Positions 22,865 through 30,172 of a DNA stretch of 32,488 nucleotides are shown here, piece by piece. Location: assembly GCF_009766085.1 (NCBI RefSeq), contig NZ_LMUF01000039.1, positions 1-32,488 on the forward strand. Reading direction: 5' to 3'. Below the pieces are notes generated by a model, which was not told the DNA's origin, made no database searches, and saw nothing but the letters and a program-made list of their open reading frames with translations. How positions within the stretch are numbered: the stretch's first letter is position 1; the number at the start of each line of letters is the position of its first letter. Both the position numbers and the translations under genes were made by a program. The DNA comes from Burkholderia sp. S171 (GTDB lineage: Bacteria > Pseudomonadota > Gammaproteobacteria > Burkholderiales > Burkholderiaceae).

Positions 22865-23197
22865 CTAGCGGAACCCGATCATCTTTTTCAAAACTCGCAC
22901 GGGCCTGTTCACGGTGAACAACGCTGCGGACAAACGCGCGAGGCTGGGGGCGGCGAGATCGCGAATGGCGGCGTCGTCGGCAAGGATCCGGCGCACCAGT
23001 TCGAGCTTGCGGGCACGCGCGGTGTCGTCCAGTTCGGAACTGGCATCGACTTCTCTCAAGCCGTCGACCAACTCCCGGTACGTGCTCTGCATCGTCTTCA
23101 GTTCACCCCATTCTCCACTGCGTGCTGCGGCCAGCATGCACGCAGAAAGTGCGGCAATCGCTTCATAATGAGCGAAATATTCTTGTGTGGTTTTCAT
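22865..23197 (-). CDS. fliT: Flagellar export chaperone FliT
   Basis: This small helical protein of 110 residues lies directly after fliS. The sequence has the family style (YFAHYEAIAALSACMLAAARS, WGELKTMQSTYRELVDGLRE, ILADDAAIRDLAAPSLARL), ending in a basic tail. FliT binds the filament cap protein FliD and, in enterics, also FlhDC. I placed the start at ATG 23197; a TTG three codons upstream is also possible, and no strong ribosome site decides between them. It is 24 bases after the fliS stop, probably translated by coupling. Confidence 0.78.
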   Translation of the reverse strand: MKTTQEYFAHYEAIAALSACMLAAARSGEWGELKTMQSTYRELVDGLREVDASSELDDTARARKLELVRRILADDAAIRDLAAPSLARLSAALFTVNRPVRVLKKMIGFR

Positions 23198-23221
23198 TAT
23201 GTGCAAGCATGTTTCGCGGCT

Positions 23222-23635
23222 TCACGCCGCAGCCATTTTTGCTGCATCGGGTGCAATCGCCATCCAGGCTTCCTCCAGGGTCGCCAGCAGGCCATCGATC
23301 TCCACCAGCACTTCTTCGCTCTGCCGCACATTCGCTTCCAGCAAACGGTGCGACATGTACGTGTACAGCGCATCCAGGCGCGCCGCGATGTCGCCGCCAA
23401 TATCCTTGTTGAGCGACTGCTGCAATCCGCTTTCAATGATGCTGATCGCTTTCGTGATTGCTTCGCCACGCGCCGGGATATTGCCCTGCTGCAGGTGCAT
23501 CCGCGCCTGGGCAATTGCCTGTCGCGCACCCTGATACAGCATGGAAACCAACCTGTGCGGGCTCGCGCCCATTACGCCTGTCTGAACGCCGACGCGTGCA
23601 TAAGCGTTAGCTCCACCGTGTGCCTGGGAAAACAT
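23222..23635 (-). CDS. fliS: Flagellar export chaperone FliS
   Basis: This 137-residue helical protein is FliS, which binds the flagellin C-terminus in the cytoplasm and keeps it unfolded and export-ready. The conserved N-terminus GVQTGVMGASPHRLVSMLYQGA and the helix QARMHLQQGNIPARGEAITKA are clear, as is the later LDALYTYMSHRLLEANV. It is the first gene of a minus-strand operon with fliT, a fliK-like gene and an FlhB-tail gene. A GGAGAGGG ribosome site precedes the ATG. The sigma-28 promoter about 230 bases upstream makes it a late flagellar gene. Confidence 0.9.
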   Translation of the reverse strand: MFSQAHGGANAYARVGVQTGVMGASPHRLVSMLYQGARQAIAQARMHLQQGNIPARGEAITKAISIIESGLQQSLNKDIGGDIAARLDALYTYMSHRLLEANVRQSEEVLVEIDGLLATLEEAWMAIAPDAAKMAAA

Positions 23636-23659
23636 CCGACCCTCTCCTTTTGTCGACCC

Positions 23660-23731
23660 GAGTTGGCGTGCCGACTGGAGTTGGCGCCTTAGCGCTTACT
23701 CCGGTCCCATGCCTTACTCTGGTCCCATGTT
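23660..23731. repeat. Four tandem 18-base units of two types
   Basis: GAGTTGGCG recurs at 23660 and 23678, then TTACTCCGGTCCCATG (23696-23711) and TTACTCTGGTCCCATG (23714-23729) follow at exactly the same 18-base spacing. The second pair matches at 15 of 16 positions. This looks like two local duplications in phase. Confidence 0.75.
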
Positions 23732-23868
23732 TCCATCGTCTCATGGGCGTTTCGCCCAAAGGCGCTGCACGCCAGCGCACTTATTGACGGAAACCGTGAT
23801 GAACCGGTGCCGATAAGCGGGTCAGAACCCATCTATTTGTCTGACCGTTTATCGTGCTGCTATCTGGG

Positions 23869-23895
23869 TTATCGGAGAAAGCGGCAAAAGCTTTA
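23869..23895 (-). promoter_or_regulatory. Sigma-28 (FliA) promoter for fliS
   Basis: The minus strand reads TAAAGCTT, 11 bases, TCCGATAA. This is 7 of 8 at both elements of the consensus TAAAGTTT-N11-GCCGATAA, with the exact spacing. It points at fliS and predicts class III (late) timing. Confidence 0.85.
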
Positions 23896-23975
23896 GGCGT
23901 GCTTTGCGTCACAACGAATTCCAGGAAGGGAAATAGTCGGAAGGTCGATGGTGCGGAAAACCGGCGGAGCAGCGT

Positions 23976-24326
23976 TCAGACCGAGATGTTCATGATGTCG
24001 TTGTAGGCCGACACAAGCTTGTTGCGGACCTGCAGACCGAACTGGAAGCCCACGTTCGCCTTCTGCATGTCCACCATCACGTCGTTCAGCGAAACGTTTG
24101 GCGCGCCCACTTCAAACGCATGCGATTCGTTGACCGCCTTCGTCTGGCTGCTGCTGATGCTGTCGAGAGACGACTTCAGCGCGTCGGCGAAACTACCGGC
24201 GCTCGCTGCACCCGATTCGGGCACGACGCTGCCGCTCGCCACGTTGCCGGCACCGCCCGCGGCCTGCGTCGCCATGGCCTGCATTTGCTGGAGCGCCGAA
24301 CTCAACGGGCTGATAGGAGCATTCAT
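23976..24326 (-). CDS. fliE: Flagellar hook-basal body protein FliE
   Basis: This 116-residue protein links the MS-ring to the rod. The C-terminal half has the family pattern: SFADALKSSLDSISSSQ, then VGAPNVSLNDVMVDMQKAN and FQFGLQVRNKLVSAYNDIM. The N-terminal half is Ala/Gly-rich. The start at 24326 has CTGGAG upstream; an earlier in-frame start (24398) is less likely. It is divergent from fliF, as in other Burkholderiaceae, and is not joined to fliS, which has its own promoter. Confidence 0.9.
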   Translation of the reverse strand: MNAPISPLSSALQQMQAMATQAAGGAGNVASGSVVPESGAASAGSFADALKSSLDSISSSQTKAVNESHAFEVGAPNVSLNDVMVDMQKANVGFQFGLQVRNKLVSAYNDIMNISV

Positions 24327-24660
24327 GGGGTCTCCAGAAGGAACGGAAAGGAACTGAAAATCGGCGGCAACATAGGGAACGCGGTACTTCAGGGACAATT
24401 CGAACCGGGGCCTGTCCCGGGCCTCAGGCCGGCGTCTGCGCCGGAGCCTGGGCGGTTCGCCCTATGGCTTGACCGATTAGGAAAAAGTCTAGCAGCAGCG
24501 CCAATTTGCAAAGCGGGGAAAGGAAACCAAAACTCGCTTCTATTCGTTGGATCAACTCAATCGTGCTTACGGATAATTCTTCTCATGAAAGTGCCTGCAG
24601 TGCGCACGGTTATCGCCGGTGCGCCTCGCAGAAAACGCAAGACTCGGAGAGTTTCGAAGC
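24327..24660. other. fliE-fliF divergent control region with competing hairpins
   Basis: No clear sigma-28 or sigma-54 promoter was found. A GC-rich block at 24409-24450 can fold in two exclusive ways: GGCCTG (24409-24414) with CAGGCC (24425-24430), or CAGGCCGGCG with CGCCGG-AG-CCTG (24425-24450). FlhDC-type control is expected for this gene pair but no box could be placed. Confidence 0.45.
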
Positions 24661-26445
24661 ATGGATTCCACAACCAACCTGATCAACCCGGACGCCCGCA
24701 TGGGTCTGACTGGCGCGCAGCCGGGCGCCGCCGGGTCGATCGCCGCAGGGACGGGCGGAGCCGGCTACGCGGGCGGCGCGGACTTTGGTGGCAGTGGCGG
24801 CTTCGGTCCGCGCATGCCGATGCTTAACCAGTTCCGCAACAACCCGCGCATGCCGCTGATCATCGCCGTGGCCATCCTGGCCGTGGTGGTGGCGGGCCTC
24901 GTGATGTGGTCGCGCCAGCCGGATTACCGGGTGCTGTTCAGCAACCTCTCCGACCGCGACGGCGGCGCGATTGTCGCTGCGCTGCAGCAAGGCAATATTC
25001 CCTACAAGATCGCCGAATCGGGCGGCGCAATCCTGGTTCCCAGCGACGCGGTGCACGAAACCCGGCTGCGCCTGGCGTCGCAGGGTCTGCCGAAGAACGG
25101 CTCGGTCGGCTTCGAATTGATGGACAACCAGAAATTCGGCATCAGCCAGTTCGCCGAACAGGTCAACTATCAGCGCGCGCTGGAAGGCGAGTTGGAAAAG
25201 ACCATCGCGTCGATATCGTCGGTGCGTGAAGCCCGCGTCCATCTCGCCATTCCGAAGCCCACCGTGTTCGTGCGGGAAAAAGAACTGCCGACGGCGTCGG
25301 TCATGCTGAATCTCTACCCTGGCCGCGCACTGGACGAGGGGCAGATCCTCGCGATCCAGCATATGGTGTCTTCCAGCGTGCCGGACCTGCCGGTGAAGGG
25401 CGTGACAATCGTCGATCAGGACGGCAACCTCCTCACGCAGCAAAGCGCGGCGAACGGCCTGGACGCGTCGCAGCTGAAATATGTGCAGCAGATCGAGCGC
25501 AACACCCAGGGGCGTATCGACGCCATCCTCGCGCCGCTGTTCGGCGCCGGCAATGCGCACTCGCAGGTGAGCGCGGATATCGACTTCTCGAAGCTGGAAC
25601 AAACCGCCGAAAGTTACGGTCCGAACGCCAACCCCCAAAACACGGCGATCCGCAGCCAGCAGTCGAGTATCTCGAATGACAGCGGCGGCGCCAATGCCGG
25701 TGGGGTGCCGGGCGCGTTGTCGAACCAGCCGCCGGCCGCATCGTCCGCGCCTGTCGACGCTGCTGCGAGCGGCGCCGACGGCGGCAAAACCACGCCAGTC
25801 AGCATGCGCAAGGACACCACGACCAACTACGAAGTCGATCGCACCGTGCGCCACTACGAGCAGCCGATGGGCGGCATCAAGCGCCTGTCCGTCGCCGTCG
25901 TGGTGAATTACCAGAAGCAAGTCGATGCCAAGGGCAAGGTAACAATGCTGCCGCTGGCCGCCGACAAGCTTGAGCAGGTACAGCAGCTGGTGAAAGACGC
26001 GATGGGCTACGACGAAAAGCGTGGCGATTCGGTGAACGTGGTCAACAGCACCTTCCTGGTGGATTCGACCGTGATTCCCGACGTGCCGTGGTGGCGCACG
26101 CCGGACATGATCGCGCGCGCCATCCAGCTCGCGAAGTACGCGGGGATAGGTGCAGTGGCGTTGTTCCTGTATTTCAGCATGGTGAAGCCGGCGCTGCGCC
26201 GCGCCTTCCCGCCGCCCGCGGAGCCGGCAGCGCTTCCGCCGCCGGATGAGCTGTCGCTGCTCGACGGACCATCGATGCCGAAGTCGGCGTCGGACGAAGA
26301 AAAGGATGCCGAGGTCAGTTTGCTCGGTCACGAAAGCAACAAGGCCAAGTTCGAACGCAATCTCGACTACGCGCGCATGGTTGCGCGCCAGGACCCGAGA
26401 ATCGTTGCGACGGTCGTCAAGAACTGGGTGTCCGATGAACGCTGA
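24661..26445 (+). CDS. fliF: Flagellar MS-ring protein FliF
   Basis: This 594-residue protein forms the inner-membrane MS-ring. A Gly/Ala-rich cytoplasmic N-terminus of about 55 residues precedes TM1 (MPLIIAVAILAVVVAGLVMW). The YscJ/FliF domain follows (YRVLFSNLSDRDGGAIVAAL, KFGISQFAEQVNYQRALEGE, HLAIPKPTVFVREKELP). TM2 lies near residue 490 (YAGIGAVALFLYFSMVKP). The C-terminal tail (VARQDPRIVATVVKNWVS) binds FliG. Start ATG 24661 is preceded by a weak GAG site. The stop overlaps fliG by 11 bases. A Gly/Ala-rich insertion near residues 350-375 (SNDSGGANAGGVPGALSNQ) lies in the periplasmic loop. Confidence 0.95.
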   Translation: MDSTTNLINPDARMGLTGAQPGAAGSIAAGTGGAGYAGGADFGGSGGFGPRMPMLNQFRNNPRMPLIIAVAILAVVVAGLVMWSRQPDYRVLFSNLSDRDGGAIVAALQQGNIPYKIAESGGAILVPSDAVHETRLRLASQGLPKNGSVGFELMDNQKFGISQFAEQVNYQRALEGELEKTIASISSVREARVHLAIPKPTVFVREKELPTASVMLNLYPGRALDEGQILAIQHMVSSSVPDLPVKGVTIVDQDGNLLTQQSAANGLDASQLKYVQQIERNTQGRIDAILAPLFGAGNAHSQVSADIDFSKLEQTAESYGPNANPQNTAIRSQQSSISNDSGGANAGGVPGALSNQPPAASSAPVDAAASGADGGKTTPVSMRKDTTTNYEVDRTVRHYEQPMGGIKRLSVAVVVNYQKQVDAKGKVTMLPLAADKLEQVQQLVKDAMGYDEKRGDSVNVVNSTFLVDSTVIPDVPWWRTPDMIARAIQLAKYAGIGAVALFLYFSMVKPALRRAFPPPAEPAALPPPDELSLLDGPSMPKSASDEEKDAEVSLLGHESNKAKFERNLDYARMVARQDPRIVATVVKNWVSDER

Positions 26446-27430
26446 AGGCCTCAATAAAGCTGCGCTCCTGCTGATGTCGATTGGTGAATCGGAGGCGGCG
26501 GAAGTGTTCAAGTACCTCGGACCACGCGAGGTGCAGAAGATCGGCGCGACCATGGCGACATTGAAAAACGTGACGCGCGAGCAACTCGACAACGTGATGA
26601 CCGAGTTCGTCCAGGAAGCCGAGCAGCACACCGCGCTGTCGCTCGATTCGAGCGAATATATCCGGGCAGTGCTGACCAAGGCGCTGGGCGAAAACAAGGC
26701 GGGCGCGCTGATCGACCGGATCCTGCAGGGCAGCGATACGAGCGGTATCGAAGGCCTGAAGTGGATGGATTCGGCAGCGGTCGCCGAACTGATCAAGAAC
26801 GAGCATCCGCAGATTATCGCGACGATCCTGGTTCACCTGGACCGCGACCAGGCGTCCGAAATCGTGGCGCTGATGACGGAGCGTTTGCGCAACGACGTGT
26901 TGCTGCGCATTGCCACGCTCGACGGCATCCAGCCGGCGGCGCTGCGCGAACTCGACGACGTGCTGACCACGCTCCTCTCCGGCAGCGACAACCTGAAGCG
27001 CGCGCCGATGGGCGGCATCCGCACGGCGGCGGAAATCCTCAACTTCATGTCGACGGCGCACGAAGAATCCGTGATCGAAAACGTAAAGGAATTCGATGCG
27101 GAACTGGCGCAGAAGATTATCGATCAGATGTTTGTGTTCGAGAATTTGCTCGAACTGGAAGACCGCGCAATCCAGTTGCTGCTGAAAGAAGTGGAATCCG
27201 AAACGCTGATCGTCTCGCTGAAAGGCGCCCAGCCGCCGCTGCGGCAGAAGTTCCTCGCGAACATGTCGCAGCGCGCCGCCGAATTGCTGGCCGAAGACCT
27301 CGACTCGCGCGGCCCGGTGCGGCTTTCGGAAGTGGAAGCGCAGCAACGCAAGATCCTGCAAGTTGTGCGCAACCTGGCCGAATCGGGTCAGATCCAGTTA
27401 GGCGGCAAGGCCGAGGACGCATATGTCTGA
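26435..27430 (+). CDS. fliG: Flagellar motor switch protein FliG
   Basis: This 331-residue rotor protein has all three regions: the N-terminal FliF-binding part (LNKAALLLMSIGESEAAEVF), the middle domain with EHPQIIATILVHLDRDQAS near residue 125, and the C-terminal torque domain with LEDRAIQLLLKEVES and the charged helix KAQPPLRQKFLANMSQRAAE-type sequence (QPPLRQKFLANMSQRAAE). The conserved RGPVRLSEVEAQQ follows. It overlaps fliF by 11 bases and fliH by eight, so the block is tightly coupled. Length matches the family. Confidence 0.95.
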   Translation: MNAEGLNKAALLLMSIGESEAAEVFKYLGPREVQKIGATMATLKNVTREQLDNVMTEFVQEAEQHTALSLDSSEYIRAVLTKALGENKAGALIDRILQGSDTSGIEGLKWMDSAAVAELIKNEHPQIIATILVHLDRDQASEIVALMTERLRNDVLLRIATLDGIQPAALRELDDVLTTLLSGSDNLKRAPMGGIRTAAEILNFMSTAHEESVIENVKEFDAELAQKIIDQMFVFENLLELEDRAIQLLLKEVESETLIVSLKGAQPPLRQKFLANMSQRAAELLAEDLDSRGPVRLSEVEAQQRKILQVVRNLAESGQIQLGGKAEDAYV

Positions 27431-28097
27431 CGCTGCCGAAGCCGCCAAGAAGGCTCGCATGTCCGCTTACCAGCGCTGGGAGATGGCGTCGTTCGATCCG
27501 GTTCCGGTCGATCGCAGCGGCGCCGATCAAGCCGCGCTGGAAAAGCACTTGCGCCGTGTCCGCGATGAAGCGCACGCGCAGGGACTGGCATCGGGCCATG
27601 TGGCGGGTCAGGCAATGGGCTACAAGGCCGGTTACGACCAGGGTTACCAACAAGGCGTGGAAGAAGGCCGCCGCGACGCGCGGGCGGAAGCCGCGCGGCT
27701 CGCGCAGATGGCCGATACCTTCAAGATCGCGCTGCAAGCCGCAGACGCAGTCGTTGCCGAGGCGCTGACGGCGCTGGCGCTGGATATCGCGCAGCAGGTG
27801 GTGTCGCAGCATCTGACACTCGATCCGACCGCGGTGCTGGCGGTCGCGCGGTCGGTGATCGCGGCCGAGCCGGCGTTGGCGGGCGCGCCGTACCTGACCG
27901 TGAATCCGGCGGATCTGCCGATTGTCGAAGCGTATTTGCTGGAAGAGCTTCAGGCAGCGGGATGGTCGGTCAGGACCGACCCGGATATTGAACGTGGCGG
28001 TTGCCGGGCGCACGCGGCAAGCGGTGAAGTCGATGCAACCAATGTCACGCGCTGGGAGCGCGTCGCGGCGGCGCTCGGGAGGTCACAACCGTGGTGA
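27423..28097 (+). CDS. fliH: Flagellar export regulator FliH
   Basis: This 224-residue protein regulates the export ATPase FliI. It has a basic N-terminus, the aromatic YQRWEMASFDP segment, a helical middle with Gly-containing repeats (HVAGQAMGYKAGYDQGYQQG), the GxxxG-type heptads typical of FliH, and a C-terminal FliI-binding domain (LDIAQQVVSQHLTLDPTAVL, ending near GGCRAHAASGEVDAT). It overlaps fliG by eight bases and the fliI start by seven. Confidence 0.9.
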   Translation: MSDAAEAAKKARMSAYQRWEMASFDPVPVDRSGADQAALEKHLRRVRDEAHAQGLASGHVAGQAMGYKAGYDQGYQQGVEEGRRDARAEAARLAQMADTFKIALQAADAVVAEALTALALDIAQQVVSQHLTLDPTAVLAVARSVIAAEPALAGAPYLTVNPADLPIVEAYLLEELQAAGWSVRTDPDIERGGCRAHAASGEVDATNVTRWERVAAALGRSQPW

Positions 28098-29653
28098 ATT
28101 CAGTCCATGTCTCAACCCATGTCAATGCGAGCGCGGCGCGGCGCGTCACGCAGGAAGGATTGAGCGAGCTCGAACAGGAACTCGCGCGCGCGTCGTTCGG
28201 GCCGCTCGCCGCGGACGACGACGTCGAACCGACGATCGAAGAAATCGCGGCCCAGACCATCGTCGATCTCGCCGATATGGCGAACAACCCGCATCTGGAT
28301 GGCTGGCGCGCGCAACTCGAAGCCAGCAAGGCGCGCAGCCAGATATCCAAACCGTTGCGTGCGTGCGGGCGTCTTACGCGTGCAGCCGGCCTGGTTCTGG
28401 AAGCCGTGGGATTGAAGCTGGGCGTGGGCTCGGAATGCATGATCGAGTTGCCTGCCGGCAGTTCGATCCCCATGGCTGAGGCCGAAGTGGTGGGTTTCTC
28501 CGGCGACAAGCTGTTCCTCATGCCGACCACCGAAGTCTCCGGCCTGTTGCCCGGCGCGCGGGTGTATCCGCTGGAAAGCGCACCGATCAACGACCCGATG
28601 GCCGGCGCCAAGCGTCTGCCGGTCGGCTGGGAAATGCTCGGCCGTGTGGTCGATGCGTCGGGCAAGCCGCTCGACGGGCTCGGGCCTCTTGGCTCGAAGA
28701 TCGATGCGCCGCTGACCGCGCCGACCATCAACCCGCTCAATCGCGAGCCGATTCACAAGGTGCTCGATGTCGGCGTGCGCGCGATCAATGCGTTGTTGAC
28801 CGTGGGACGCGGCCAGCGCATGGGCCTGTTCGCGGGCTCGGGCGTGGGCAAGTCCGTGCTGCTCGGCACCATGGCGCGCTATACGAGCGCCGAGGTGATC
28901 GTGATCGGACTGATTGGCGAACGGGGCCGCGAGGTGAAGGAATTCATCGAGCAAATTCTGGGCGAGGACGGTCTGGCGCGTTCGGTCGTGGTCGCGGCGC
29001 CCGCCGATGTGTCACCCATTTTGCGGATGCAGGGCGCGACCTACGCGACCTCTTTGGCCGAATATTTTCGTGATCAGGGCAAACACGTACTTTTGCTGAT
29101 GGATTCGCTCACGCGCTATGCCATGGCACAGCGCGAGATTGCGCTCGCGATCGGCGAACCCCCCGCCACTAAAGGCTATCCGCCCTCCGTGTTCGCTAAA
29201 CTGCCGGCGTTGGTGGAGCGGACCGGGAACGGTCGGGAAGGCGCTGGATCGATCACGGCCTTTTATACGGTCTTGACGGAAGGGGACGATCAGCAAGATC
29301 CTATTGCCGATTCAGCGCGCGCCATTCTCGACGGCCATATTGTGCTGTCGCGTTCCTTGGCCGAAGCGGGCCATTACCCGGCCATTGACATTGAAGCTTC
29401 CATCAGCCGGGCGATGACGGCGCTGATCGACGACAAGCACCTGGACCGGGTGCGTTTGTTCAAGCAAATGTTGTCGCGCTACCAGCGCAATCGCGATTTG
29501 ATCAATGTCGGGGCGTATTCCACGGGGCGGGATGCGTTACTCGATCGGGCGATTGCGCTGTACCCGCGGATCGAAGCGTTTTTGCAGCAAGGATTTCGTG
29601 AGCAGGCCATGTTTGAACCGAGCCTGGCCCAACTCGATGCGTTGTTCGAATAA
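28091..29653 (+). CDS. fliI: Flagellum-specific ATPase FliI
   Basis: This 520-residue export ATPase resembles F1-ATPase beta. Walker A is FAGSGVGKSVLL near residue 250; the catalytic region includes GLIGERGREVKEFIE and LLLMDSLTRYAMAQREIALA (Walker B), then GEPPATKGYPPSVFAKLP. The C-terminal chain ends SRYQRNRDLINVGAYSTGRD. Against the usual length of about 440-460, an extra N-terminal part of about 60-70 residues (acidic, DDDVEPTIEEIAAQ) precedes the conserved core start at about NPHLDGWRAQLE. The start codon is GTG at 28091, overlapping fliH; a GTG three bases later is equally possible. It works with FliH and FliJ. Confidence 0.93.
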   Translation: MVNSVHVSTHVNASAARRVTQEGLSELEQELARASFGPLAADDDVEPTIEEIAAQTIVDLADMANNPHLDGWRAQLEASKARSQISKPLRACGRLTRAAGLVLEAVGLKLGVGSECMIELPAGSSIPMAEAEVVGFSGDKLFLMPTTEVSGLLPGARVYPLESAPINDPMAGAKRLPVGWEMLGRVVDASGKPLDGLGPLGSKIDAPLTAPTINPLNREPIHKVLDVGVRAINALLTVGRGQRMGLFAGSGVGKSVLLGTMARYTSAEVIVIGLIGERGREVKEFIEQILGEDGLARSVVVAAPADVSPILRMQGATYATSLAEYFRDQGKHVLLLMDSLTRYAMAQREIALAIGEPPATKGYPPSVFAKLPALVERTGNGREGAGSITAFYTVLTEGDDQQDPIADSARAILDGHIVLSRSLAEAGHYPAIDIEASISRAMTALIDDKHLDRVRLFKQMLSRYQRNRDLINVGAYSTGRDALLDRAIALYPRIEAFLQQGFREQAMFEPSLAQLDALFE

Positions 29654-29677
29654 AGATAATTTAGGAATCTGACGTCC

Positions 29678-30127
29678 ATGTCCAAGCATCTGCCGATCAA
29701 GACCCTGATCAACCTCGCGGAAGAAGAACTGGAGGCTGCCACCAAAAGGCTTGGCAAGCTCCAGCAAGAGCGCGACGAGGTGGAGGCGCAATTGAACTCG
29801 CTGGTTACGTACCGGGACGAGTATCACGCGCGTTTTACGGCGTCGGCGCAGGAAGGCACGACCGCGCAGACGCTGCGCAATTTCCAGGCATTCGTCGATA
29901 CCCTCGATTCCGCCATCAGCCAGCAGCGCGTGTTGCTCGTGGGCGCGAACCAGCGCCTGGAAGCGGCCAAGCCTGAGTGGCAGCAGCGCAAGCAGAAGCT
30001 GGGTTCGTATGAAGTGCTGGCGGCACGCGGCGACGCGGTGCACGCGAAGCAGGAAGCGCGGATTGAACAACGTGATTCCGATGAACACGCCTCCAAGATG
30101 TTGCGGATGCGCGCCGAAAAGGCATGA
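29678..30127 (+). CDS. fliJ: Flagellar export chaperone FliJ
   Basis: This 149-residue, highly charged protein is predicted to be two long antiparallel helices: LAEEELEAATKRLGKLQQER, a turn near residue 50, then QRLEAAKPEWQQRKQKL and HAKQEARIEQRDSDEHASKM. It is the central-stalk partner of the FliI ring and a general export chaperone. It lies 24 bases after fliI, with a modest AGGAA ribosome site. The family is weakly conserved, so the call rests on position as well as the coiled-coil pattern. Confidence 0.87.
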   Translation: MSKHLPIKTLINLAEEELEAATKRLGKLQQERDEVEAQLNSLVTYRDEYHARFTASAQEGTTAQTLRNFQAFVDTLDSAISQQRVLLVGANQRLEAAKPEWQQRKQKLGSYEVLAARGDAVHAKQEARIEQRDSDEHASKMLRMRAEKA

Positions 30128-30172
30128 CGTTTTTAGCGATTTTTATCGTATATAAGATACAAGAGGCCAAGT

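Larger units (their letters stand above)
23636..23975. other. fliS leader and spacer with tandem repeats and hairpins
   Basis: This 340-base gap separates fliE (ending leftward at 23976) from fliS (starting at 23635). It holds the sigma-28 promoter (23869-23895), a hairpin of GGTCAGA (23820-23826) with TCTGACC (23840-23846), flanked by GATAA/TTATC that extends the stem, another hairpin TGGGCG-TTT-CGCCCA (23744-23758), and two kinds of 18-base tandem repeat (23660-23731). The expected fliS transcript therefore has a structured leader of roughly 225 bases. Confidence 0.7.

Noticed and set aside
23790..23818. GCCGATAA on the plus strand resembling a sigma-28 -10
   Set aside because: The -35 part (GAAACCGT) is poor, and a start there would read away from fliS into fliE's antisense strand.
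24480..24540. Possible sigma-54 promoter in the fliE-fliF gap (TGGCGC...TGCT on the minus strand)
   Set aside because: The GG and GC elements are about nine bases apart, not the required spacing, so the match fails.
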